Source of the DNA: Linum tenue
Lineage: Eukaryota; Streptophyta; Magnoliopsida; Malpighiales; Linaceae
Reading direction: 5' to 3'
DNA: 64,000 nt
Assembly (NCBI GenBank): GCA_946122785.1
Contig: CAMGYJ010000008.1
Span: 54,322,963 to 54,386,962, forward strand
Position numbers and translations under genes: made by a program. Below are positions 1 through 7,889 of this stretch, one piece after another. The stretch's first letter is position 1, and every line of letters starts with the position of its first letter. The notes beneath the pieces are model-generated. The model was not told the origin of the DNA. It worked only from the letters and a program-made list of their open reading frames with translations, and ran no database searches.

Positions 1-121
1 CTTTTTGCTAAAATGCTTGCCTAGGTGATCCTTAAGTGTATGGGAACTGGATAGCCTGTGCTTGTGTTCCTAACAATATTTTCTCCTGGTTCCACATTTT
101 GTTTGATTATTTTGCAGGATC
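1..121 (+). other. Element A: 3' end of 5'-UTR intron with splice acceptor before ATHILA ORF
   Basis: A T-rich tract runs into TTTTGCAG with the AG at 116-117, and the start codon follows at 122. The same acceptor layout precedes the ATHILA start in B, C and D. A degenerate copy of the TTAAGTGTGGGGG motif lies near 32-45. The donor and internal promoter of element A would lie left of the window. The intron call rests on comparison with the other elements and has no transcript support. Confidence 0.5.
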
Positions 122-296
122 ATGTCTCTCGATCACCCGTACGTGCATAACTTCCGCCACACCGCTAACTATCATGAGCAGTTCACCAGAGTCATAAACG
201 AGGTGTTTCATCGCTACTACCATCTCGAGTTTGGGGTCTTCCAGGCACTCCACTGCTTCGAGGAGATGTCTGCAGTGATTTTCCATCCTTAGTGGC
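122..296 (+). pseudogene. Element A ATHILA ORF, N-terminal part, cut by element B
   Basis: This reads from an ATG just after the acceptor for about 56 codons to a TAG, and is then interrupted at 297 by the LTR of element B. The reading frame resumes after B at 10534, where the sequence matches the middle of the ATHILA domain seen in B and D. This is the Athila-specific ORF (Pfam ATHILA type), often called env-like. I see no signal peptide or membrane helix here. It is broken by an in-frame stop near 290 and by the nested insertion. Confidence 0.75.
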
Positions 297-1645
297 TGAC
301 ACGCCAAAACACAACACCAAACTGCGGCCAAGTGTAATCGCAGTCCGGGAATGCAGTAACAGGCAAGTTATATTATCAACCCGGGGTCTAGATCTACTGC
401 TTACTCCGTGATTCTCTATTATCTAGCAAACTAATTCGAGTGATTGTTGTTTAAAGCAAAGGCAATAAGAAAGCAAGGAAATTTTTCGGTTTTCAAAGTC
501 AGGAAAGAGTCACTCGGGATTGAGTCCCCCTAGCCCCTTAGTTAGGTTCAATTGTAATTCCCCGGGGTTGATTCACTGTTGATTAGACTGCGGAAGTTCC
601 GACAGTAGCTTGGAATCTCTTAAGCTGACCAAGCCCTCTCAGTCTAACTACCCGGCAAACGACTAGTCTTCACCGGGATAGAAAGCTGAAGCAATAAGCA
701 CAGAACTCCACTACTGGAACTGAATTCCAGTACAAAGCAGTAAACTGGCTAACTCTCGTATAGCCAATCTCCTACTATCGAATGAAGAGGCTCTAACAAC
801 CTAATCAGATTCTATCTATCTCAGGTTGCAGCAGAAATCGAGAAAAGCTGATCAGACTTCAATCAATTCAATAAACATGCATCATTCGATTAAAATCAAA
901 CAGTAATATCATCCCAAGTCATTACAATCAAATCCCTAACACAAGGAACTAGGGTTCTTCATACCCAAGTGAGAGAAGGGTTTTACTCCATAGAGAGAGA
1001 AGAGAAAACAGTAATCGGAGTAGTCATACTCATAATGATGAGGAAAATCTGCTCCGGGATGATGATTTCCACTCCTATGACGATCTCCAAGCTCTATTCG
1101 ATGAAACCCAGCTCCAAGATAACTTCTAGGATGTGTTCTTCGTACTTTCTCTCTCTAGGGCTCTGTTTCTGCTCTGAAAATACGATTCTCCCACTTTTGG
1201 CTCGAAATTGGCTCAAAAACCAGAATTTCCCGACTCACACGGGCAGGCCACACGGCCGTGTGACTCACCCACTTGGTCGTGCGGCTCAAAACGCAGCGTA
1301 TGGTTTAGTTCGATCTTCAGGCTTCTCACACGGCCAGGGTGCATGGCCTTGTGGATTTCATGAGCTGCCCGTGTTTGCTCTCGGTGGAAATCACACGGCC
1401 ACAATTGCACTTTTCACGGCCGTGTGACACCCAGGACTGCCCGTGCGGCTCCCTTAGCACCTCGCCACGCGTCCGAACTTCGTCCAATCGACCCCAGACT
1501 CGCTCCCAAGCCTCCATTCACGTACTAGGACCTGAAATATCACAAACAAGCACAACCTAGCGTGAAATCGGCCTAAAACACGAGAATCAACACCTCAAAC
1601 GGTGTAAGAACGGGGGTAAAAACATGTGTAAATGACGGTCTATCA
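297..1645 (-). repeat. Element B 3' LTR
   Basis: It starts TGACACGCC and ends TATCA on the + strand, matching 9185-10533 in length and almost base for base. A palindrome array built on CACACGGCCGTGTG lies at about 1236-1452. The edge next to the PPT closely resembles the LTR edge of element E at 56440-56549. Confidence 0.95.
1236..1452. promoter_or_regulatory. Element B LTR palindrome array (CACGGCCGTG words)
   Basis: Repeated half sites CACGG/CCGTG and full palindromes such as ACACGGCCGTGT recur over about 215 bp, roughly 195-410 nt from the U3 edge of the LTR. The right LTR has the same array at about 10124-10340. Related words recur inside the element at 5752-6085. Function is unknown. 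The position is that of an upstream promoter region. Confidence 0.6.
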
Positions 1646-1686
1646 AACTCCCCCACACTTAACCGTTTGCTTGTCCCCAAGCAAAC
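1646..1686 (-). other. Element B 3' polypurine tract with tetraloop hairpin
   Basis: On the minus strand a 9-bp perfect stem (arms GTTTGCTTG and CAAGCAAAC, loop GGGA, at 1665-1686) is followed by TTAAGTGTGGGGG and then the LTR. The purine run touching the LTR is the expected primer for plus-strand DNA. The hairpin is also present in A, C, D and E. Confidence 0.8.
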
Positions 1687-3086
1687 CAAGTCAGACACTA
1701 GGTAAGCTTACAAATCTCAATCAACCAACATTGGGGACAAGTCATAAAGGCACAGAACACGTGAATCGTACTGGTTTTCAAACATCAATACATGAACAAC
1801 CTCAAAAGCAACCTGGACAACCACCACAAAGGACATTCGAGTGCAGCAAAATCGAGTAAAGGAAGAGTCTCCCTTCTGTTCACCAGCCAACCTAGACTTG
1901 ACTTAACCACTTACTCAAAACATTCAACTCATGCATCCAACCCAAGACATCAGAACAGAGACCAAGCAATCTAGGTCCTCACCAGGGTACAAGAGTATAT
2001 AGAAAATGAAAATGAATCACTCACTCTCGACCAGTGGGGTCAGGACAATTTGATGAGAAAAATGCGCATGCTATTTCTCTCAATCCCTAACATCTCTTCA
2101 CCATGATGGCAGCCTCTAAATGCTAGAGTTCACATATGGGGTGTCACCACTAACTAATCAGGAGGTCTTAGACACAGGTTCAAGTGACTGGCTAGGGTCT
2201 TGGACATGGGGAAAAGGCCTTTTAAGTGGTGGAAGTATTCATAGCACAAGGTTCCACATTTCCAAACCCACACAATCACAGTCAAACAAACCGGTATTTT
2301 CTTTCTGCTATTCTGCATTACTCAACATCTCAAGAGCACAAAAGCGAAGGAGGTATAAACATCAGCATTTCCAAGCCAGACTGCTAAGAAACACTACTTA
2401 ATGGGCATTATTCAGATTTTTGGTAGTGGCTCTCTTTTGCTTTCCATTTTTTTCCTTTGTTCTTCCTTCATTTTCTTTCCATTTCTTAAGAGAGCCACCA
2501 CTTCTGCACATATTTCAAATACCTACCCAACTTTTAAGCACTACCTCCAACACTCCCATAACTTTTAGCAGAAGCAGCAGAGAATATGTAAAAACCACTC
2601 TGTGGAACCTTCTAAAAGATGCAACAAGGGTGATTTTTTCTCGTTATAGACCAAAAGAAAGGATAGCACACGGCTCAAAGGGGCTGACTAGGGGATATGA
2701 CACATCAGGACAGTCAATTTGGGCGTGGGCTAATCCTATGCCCCCATCATCTTAGCTAGTGACAACGTGAATGCTACACATCATGGAAGAGGGATCTATC
2801 GCACAAGAAAGAAACGAGCAGGCTCAAATCTCACATGGCTACCTATATGCTCTATCTCACATTCTGATACCCAGAACTAGATGCATAAACGACTGTCAAG
2901 AACAAGTAATCAATCCAAGTCACAGTTGGCGAGCAAACAGTTGAAAAACTGAACCCCAACAAAAATTCTACTGCACGTCTCAGTCCTCATCATAGGTTGT
3001 CCTAATCACAATCAAGCTGTCATGCATCAATCCGAAAACCATTCAATTCATCAATCAAAACACAGTGCCCATATGATCAAATAGCA
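1687..3086 (-). other. Element B 3' non-coding region with purine-loop hairpin
   Basis: About 1.4 kb with no credible ORF. It aligns by eye along its length with 56591-57994 in E and, more distantly, with D 51924-53336. At 2424-2502 inverted arms (AGTGGCTCTCTT and AAGAGAGCCACCACT) enclose a run that is pyrimidine-rich on + and purine-rich in the element RNA. The same arms occur at 57324-57402 and 52515-52599. Confidence 0.6.
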
Positions 3087-3140
3087 GTACTTGGAGCCCT
3101 CAAATCGTAAGATTCGGACAGCGGACTAGGGTCCAAGCAC
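3087..3140 (-). other. Element B conserved double-hairpin RNA motif
   Basis: Read on the minus strand, outer arms CTTGGACCC and GGGCTCCAAG enclose CTAGTCCGCTGTCC, an inner stem GAATC/GATTT and GAGGG. The same layout with different paired arms occurs in A, D (three copies), E and C. This points to a selected RNA structure in the 3' untranslated part of the element. Confidence 0.6.
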
Positions 3141-3170
3141 AAAGATATATATTCCAACCGATACAAAGCA

Positions 3171-3206
3171 CCCCCCCACACTTAAGCACGACATTGCCCT
3201 CAATGG
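3171..3206 (-). other. Element B internal PPT-like module
   Basis: On the minus strand a small hairpin (CATTG, loop AGGG, CAATG at 3192-3205) is followed within a few bases by CTTAAGTGTGGGGGGG. It repeats the hairpin-plus-purine layout of the true 3' PPT about 1.5 kb away. A, C and E have it at the matching place. Confidence 0.6.
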
Positions 3207-3752
3207 AGTAGAGGGAGAGATAAGGGGAACGATGTTACCGGATTGAAACACTGCTGGGGGACTGGAAGTGGACCAGTCAGCGAGAAACAAACGGGAGAAT
3301 GGATAGTTCTGCACGAATCGAACACCAAAAACACACTAGCACACTGTGCGTTAGGGATAAGTGTTAGCCCAGACGGCTACATCAAAAGCAAACCACAAAA
3401 GAAAAACAAAAACAAAAAACAAACGACACTAAGTTCAAGCTCCTCACACATGGAGCAAACACACAAAAGTCTAAAACGAAAACAAAACACACTGAGATGG
3501 GCAACGAGTACAGCCTACTCGTCGCCAAGATCGTCCAAGTCGATGTCGATGTCGGCCATGAAGGCGTCATCACCAGCAGCTCCATCATCACCATCATCAC
3601 CATCAGCTGGGGCATGCGGAAGTGGGGAGTCATCCCAGGGAGTCCTCCAGACGGGCTGCTCGCCCGGGAGCAGCTGGAGCAGGTGCTGCTGTACCTCCTG
3701 CATGCGCCGTGAACGGCGCTTCTCCCGCGATGTGGGCGAGAGTCACTCCCTG
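3207..3752 (-). other. Element B non-coding stretch after ATHILA ORF
   Basis: No convincing ORF is seen. The part nearest 3210-3500 resembles the regions just upstream of the internal PPT-like module in A (11807-12095) and E (58118-58340). It is T-rich on the element strand. Confidence 0.4.
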
Positions 3753-4910
3753 CTATGTCTGGAGCATGTCCAGACGCTCATCATAAGCAGCCATCCTGTT
3801 CTGGTACGCGGCTTGGTGTTCCGCGTACTGCTGATGGAACTGCATCTGCTGGTCGAGGATCTGCTGGTTCTGGATCTGCAGCTGCTCGAACTGGTAAGAG
3901 AAGTAATCCTGGCCCGGGAAAGCGGAGCTGCTACTCCCGTAATGGAAGTCAGTCTGTGGTGAATCAGCAGCAGCAACATCCACATCCTCTGGGTGGATAT
4001 CCTCACCTGCCTCCTCCTCCTGGCCCTCTGGCTGGTCCTCTGGCTTGGGCTCCGCGGGGATATGAGGTTCTGGAAACCCCTTGACCCATAGAATGCCGTG
4101 GTTCTCTCGCAGCATGTGCATGTGACCAAGCGTCTTCCTGCCAAAGACGACGGTGTCTCCCTGCTGTGTGCACCCCTGCAGCGAAAGCCGGAAGTAGGTG
4201 GCAATGTGGGTGATGAGAGGGGCGCAGTGGAGGCTCTTCAGTTCCGTGGCAGTCTTCTCAAAGGTCCTAGCCACCACCGATCCCAAGTGGAGATGATGGT
4301 CGTACTGGCGCATTGAAGAGATGAGGTACATGGCCCTCTTGGTGATGGCGCTGGCACTATCAGCCGGTGGGGTGTAGGACTTTGCCAGCAGGTGGTGGAG
4401 AAGGCGGTTCTCGACTAGCAGGGTAGTGGCCTTCGTCCTCCCGTCCCGGAAGGGATTCCTCTGGCTTGGCTGAGCCAGGCTGGTGTACAGCCTCAGAAAG
4501 TCGACCTCCGGCGGGTCGTTAACCTCGGTGACGTAGTCCGCACCGTCATCCAGGTCGAGGTCGAGAGCCTCGGCCAGCTCATGGTATCTCATCGACCGGG
4601 GGGCACCGCCTAGTCGGAATCTGACGGCGCTACCGTCCTTCCAATCAGTCGTCTGTGTGTGCCTGAAGGTCGTGTAGAACTCCAGGACGGGCTCGTAATA
4701 GACCTTCTCGTAGATGGTAAGCAGACGGCGCGATGTGCGGTTGGCGAGGGCGGCAGAAAGTTGCTCGTAGCAGTTCAATTTCCTGAACTCCCGTTTGGAC
4801 CAGCAATGGTGCTGCCCAAACGGGGTGGCCAGGACCTCCTTGAAGCGATCCTCGTCGGGGCCCCGCCTCAGATCCCGGATGAACGGGTACTTGAGATCTG
4901 GTTTCGACAT
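3753..4910 (-). CDS. Element B ATHILA ORF (Athila env-like / ORF1 protein), intact
   Basis: This is a 385-residue protein read from the ATG at 4910, chosen because it lies four bases after a conserved TTTTGCAG acceptor; an in-frame ATG at 4928 lies before the acceptor. Residues about 1-290 match the ATHILA family specific to Athila retrotransposons, with the hallmark stretch on RLLTIYEKVYYEPVLEFYTTF-like residues near 70-90. A proline- and glutamate-rich acidic linker follows at about 290-315, and the last 50 residues are Gln-rich with heptad-like spacing (probable coiled coil). I see no signal peptide and no membrane helix, so an envelope role is not supported by the sequence. It is the only unbroken copy in the window. 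It lies downstream of a putative internal promoter at 5744-6085 and is flanked downstream by the PPT-like module and double hairpin. Confidence 0.85.
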   Translation of the reverse strand: MSKPDLKYPFIRDLRRGPDEDRFKEVLATPFGQHHCWSKREFRKLNCYEQLSAALANRTSRRLLTIYEKVYYEPVLEFYTTFRHTQTTDWKDGSAVRFRLGGAPRSMRYHELAEALDLDLDDGADYVTEVNDPPEVDFLRLYTSLAQPSQRNPFRDGRTKATTLLVENRLLHHLLAKSYTPPADSASAITKRAMYLISSMRQYDHHLHLGSVVARTFEKTATELKSLHCAPLITHIATYFRLSLQGCTQQGDTVVFGRKTLGHMHMLRENHGILWVKGFPEPHIPAEPKPEDQPEGQEEEAGEDIHPEDVDVAAADSPQTDFHYGSSSSAFPGQDYFSYQFEQLQIQNQQILDQQMQFHQQYAEHQAAYQNRMAAYDERLDMLQT

Positions 4911-5411
4911 TGTCCTGCAAAAGAACAACCCAAAGTGGAACCAAAAGATCCAAAGAAACGGTCAAGCACACCCCCACACTTAAGAACAGAAAAACAGCCT
5001 AACCATGGTCTCATCCATAGTTCGGGGGTCAAAATCTCGATAAATCAAGCATAATCTGAGTGGGGGTGCACATTCACGAGAAAATAGGCAACTTAAGGTT
5101 CACATCCATAGCAAATACACCCTCAAAATACATCATTAAGGGCCCCAACCGGTGGCCACAACATGGTATGAAAAGCAGGCATTTCATCGAACACCTTGTG
5201 TGCACTATTAAGTTAAGCATGAATTTGGAAAAATTCTTGCACACAAGGGCTCAAACAAGCAAGGGGGACATTGCCCAACACAATGCAAACACATTCCATG
5301 CATTCCCCTCAATCAATTGCACAAAAATCACAATATTCAATAAGGTTCTCTAAACATACACCCTACACACTCAATTCTCCACAATTAACATAGTTAAGGG
5401 CAAAATCAAAC
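4911..5411 (-). other. Putative 5'-UTR intron before element B ATHILA ORF
   Basis: On the minus strand a donor-like CCAG/GTTTGA lies at 5412/5411 and the acceptor TTTTGCAG ends at 4915, giving about 497 nt. GACA then leads to the ATG. Donor contexts at the aligned place in C and D (GTCTCCAT/GTTGG, GTCTCTAG/GTGTG) give introns of about 476 and 456 nt. A further TTAAGTGTGGGGG copy lies at 4970-4984. This is inferred from comparison only. Confidence 0.5.
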
Positions 5412-5743
5412 CTGGAGACTCAAGTAGAGGTGTAGGGGATGATGAGGGGAAGGCGATGGAAGCGACGAAACGCCGAAAAAGTGGCCGGAAGTGCTCGTCG
5501 GAGCCTCGGCGGAGTCTCGTCGGAAATCGCCTCCGGCGACAAAAACGTCGTCCAAATTCGCTCAAAATGGAGGGATAGGCCACTTTAGGTGTAGAAAGGG
5601 TGGGTTTGTTGTTGATTTGGTGAAAAAATGACCCAAAGTGGCCGAAAAGTTTGAAAAGGGGGGTTTTGTCGCGGTTTTCCGGCGAGGACAGAGGATTTTG
5701 GCGAGGAAACTGAATTTTCTGACCTGCTCGGCCGTGCTAGCCG
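5412..5743 (-). other. Putative leader exon of element B ATHILA transcript
   Basis: This stretch lies between the internal TATA box and the putative donor. It is rich in CGCC/TCGCCGG and contains no ORF I can support. Equivalent leader stretches lie at 49905-50163 in D and 39351-39690 in C. Confidence 0.35.
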
Positions 5744-6085
5744 AATTTATAGGCCGTGCCTCGTCCGCACAGGCAGGCCCGCACGGCCATGCAGGGGGCA
5801 CTTTTCCCCGTGTTGGCCGACACGGCCTGGCCGAGGGATACCGCACGACCGTGCAATGTGCACATTTGGCCGCGCGGATTTTGCCGAGAGCTCGCACGGC
5901 TAGGGGAAATATTCCACACGGCCGTGCGAGTATATTTTTGCCCGTGTCGGCTACACGGCCAAGCCAGGCTGAGCCACACGGCCGTGCAAGTATGCACTTT
6001 TGGCCGTGCGATTTTCGCCGAGAGCTTGCACGGCCAGGTGAAAAATTCCACACGGTCGTGCAAGTTTGTGACCTGGCCGTGCGCA
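5744..6085 (-). promoter_or_regulatory. Element B internal palindrome array and TATA box
   Basis: At 5752-6085 many CACGG/CCGTG half sites and palindromes such as GCACGGCCGTGC recur. The array ends at CCTATAAATTC (minus strand, 5744-5751), a TATA-like box pointing toward the ATHILA ORF. The array words are those of the LTRs of this family group, so the interior holds what looks like a second copy of the LTR promoter layout. Function is inferred. Confidence 0.55.
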
Positions 6086-6205
6086 GTGCTGGAGCCCCGA
6101 ATTCAACCGGTTTTCACTCAAAAAACGACACTTGACTCTGGATCAATATCTCAAGACTCAAAAACACAAAAAATCAAAGGAAAAAGAGTAAGAAAATGCA
6201 AACCT

Positions 6206-6257
6206 CGGTGGGGTTGCCTCCCCACAAGCGCTTCTTTACCGTCTTTTAGCTGGACGC
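6206..6257 (-). other. Element B post-pol AGGCAA hairpin
   Basis: On the minus strand GCGTCCAGC, a short spacer and AAGCGCTTG precede a hairpin with arms GTGGGG/CCCCAC and loop AGGCAA (6208-6225). It sits shortly after the stop of the gag-protease-tail frame. The same block follows pol in D and E, and with TTGGG/CCCAA arms in C and F. Confidence 0.6.
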
Positions 6258-6269
6258 TAGTATGGATGC

Positions 6270-6686
6270 TCAAGGAAGTGTAGGATCAGGTGCCTTCAAG
6301 AGCGGATCCACATCGCTCTTGAGGTACAACTTCAAATGGTGGCCATGCACGCGACGAATGTGGCCACCAGCATTCGCCAGCTCGACTTGGCCATCCGGCA
6401 AGATGCAAGCGAGTGAATACTCGGATGGCCAAGGTGGGGGTGGGACCAGCTCATAGTGGTCTCCGGCTTTCCTTCGAGCAGACTTAGCTGCCTGCAGTTT
6501 CATCCGCCACTCCTCCTTGATCTGTTCTTTTGGGGGCGGTGTGGACTGGAGTGGCGGCGAAGGTATGGGAGGGGGGTCCTGCAAAAAAGGCAGCACAGAA
6601 GGAAACACGACAGAAGCGTGCTCCTGGTGAGATACAGCATGCAGAGGTAACGAAGCAGGTATAGTGTTAGCAACTGAAAACGTTAT
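6270..6686 (-). pseudogene. Element B protease-to-integrase-tail junction (pol deleted)
   Basis: The same frame as gag-protease continues past a TGA at 6687-6689 into a proline-rich linker and ends with a short segment containing HGHHLKLYL. This resembles the last residues of the integrase region in E (NGHRLKLYL). The ~0.9 kb of RT, ~0.4 kb of RNase H and the integrase core are absent. The deletion therefore joins the protease C-terminus to the integrase tail in one frame. Confidence 0.6.
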
Positions 6687-7889
6687 TCACTCCTCGCCAT
6701 CCCTCAAAACTAAGGTCCCATCATGCACATCTATGAGAGCCTTGGCGGTGGCCAGGAAAGGCCTTCCCAGTATAAGAGGCACTTCTGTGTCCTCATTGAT
6801 GTCCAGGACAACAAAATCCACAGGATATTTGAATTTGCCAACCTTAACCAGAAGGTCTTCCACTATGCCCCTAGGATGCACTACAGATCTGTCAGCTAAT
6901 TGAAGGGTCATCCTAGTAGCACGGGGTTCACCTAGGCCTAGTTTCTTGAACAATTTATATGGCATAACATTGATACTAGCACCTAAATCCGCCAAGGACC
7001 TCTCTACATGCAACTTATCAATAGAGCAAGGGATAGTAAAACTACCTGGGTCCTTCTTCTTCTGCGGAAGCTTGTTCTGCAGAATGGCCAAGCACTCCTC
7101 GCTGAGCTCCACAGTGGCCAGCTCACTCAGCTTCTGCTTCTTTGAGAGAAGCTCTTTCAGAAACTTCACATATTTAGGCATTTGCGATAGTGCCTCCAGG
7201 AAGGGCACTTGGACATTCAGCTTCTTAAGCATTGCCATGAAGTTTTCGAACTCTGCCTCCAGCCTGTCTTTGTGCAACCGAGTAGGGAAGGGGAGTTTCG
7301 GGATATACTCCTTCACTACCGGTTGCGGCTTAGGTGCAGGCACCTCAACCTCCTTTTCTGCTTCTTCTTCAACCGCTGGAGACACTAAGACAGGGGTCTC
7401 TTCCTCTTGTTCCCGAGCCGGTGGATCAACAGTCATCTTGCCACTCCTGGTCATGATGGCATTGCAGTGCTCATTCGGGGTCTGCGGATGAGGGATGGTC
7501 TGCCCGGGTAGAGTACAAGGAGCCCTTTGAGCCACTGCTTGAGCCACGCTCCCCAGCTGGGTCTGGATATCCTGCAAAACAGCCTGTGTGTTCCTCTGAC
7601 CAGCTTCAAGAGCCAGGAATTTACCCGAAGCCTTCTCCATGAACTGCTCAATAGTGTTGAATTTATGAGCACTAGAACTGGCAAGAGAACCCACTAAGTC
7701 CCGCAGTTCGGCCATCTGATCATTCTGCCCTGGGGCAGCAGGGGCTGCGCCTGGCTGCTGGAAAGGTCGCGGCTGTGATTGAGCAGCATGCCCCTGCATG
7801 GGCTGATAAAGAGACTGTTGTTGCTGCTGGAATGGCCCCTGTCTGGGCTGATATGGTGGCCTCTGGAAGCCCGGTGAGAAGTTAGGATG
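6687..7889 (-). CDS. Element B gag C-terminus and aspartic protease
   Basis: This continues the gag frame after an amber codon at 7890-7892. It starts with a Gln/Pro-rich segment, followed by a Glu- and Pro-rich linker and a retropepsin-like domain with [11 protein letters not shown] (catalytic Asp) and the later [16 protein letters not shown] block. Protease of this type matures the gag-pol polyprotein inside the virus-like particle. The frame ends at a TGA where E has a sense codon. RT does not follow. The protease motifs themselves look intact. Confidence 0.8.
   Translation of the reverse strand, partial: HPNFSPGFQRPPYQPRQGPFQQQQQSLYQPMQGHAAQSQPRPFQQPGAAPAAPGQNDQMAELRDLVGSLASSSAHKFNTIEQFMEKASGKFLALEAGQRNTQAVLQDIQTQLGSVAQAVAQRAPCTLPGQTIPHPQTPNEHCNAIMTRSGKMTVDPPAREQEEETPVLVSPAVEEEAEKEVEVPAPKPQPVVKEYIPKLPFPTRLHKDRLEAEFENFMAMLKKLNVQVPFLEALSQMPKYVKFLKELLSKKQKLSELATVELSEECLAILQNKLPQKKKDPGSFTIPCSIDKLHVERSLADLGASINVMPYKLFKKLGLGEPRATRMTLQLADRSVVHPRGIVEDLLVKVGKFKYPVDFVVLDINEDTEVPLILGRPFLATAKALIDVHDGTLVLRDGEE

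Noticed and set aside
969..1427. A 152-codon frame, repeated at 9857-10315
   Set aside because: It lies wholly inside the two LTRs of B and carries no domain. Conservation only reflects the LTR pair.
3243..3962. A 239-codon + strand frame
   Set aside because: It overlaps the 3' part of the minus-strand ATHILA ORF and untranslated DNA. Its composition is that of an antisense shadow.
3753..4910. Envelope glycoprotein with membrane fusion role
   Set aside because: No signal peptide, membrane helix or fusion peptide is visible. The name env-like is only positional.
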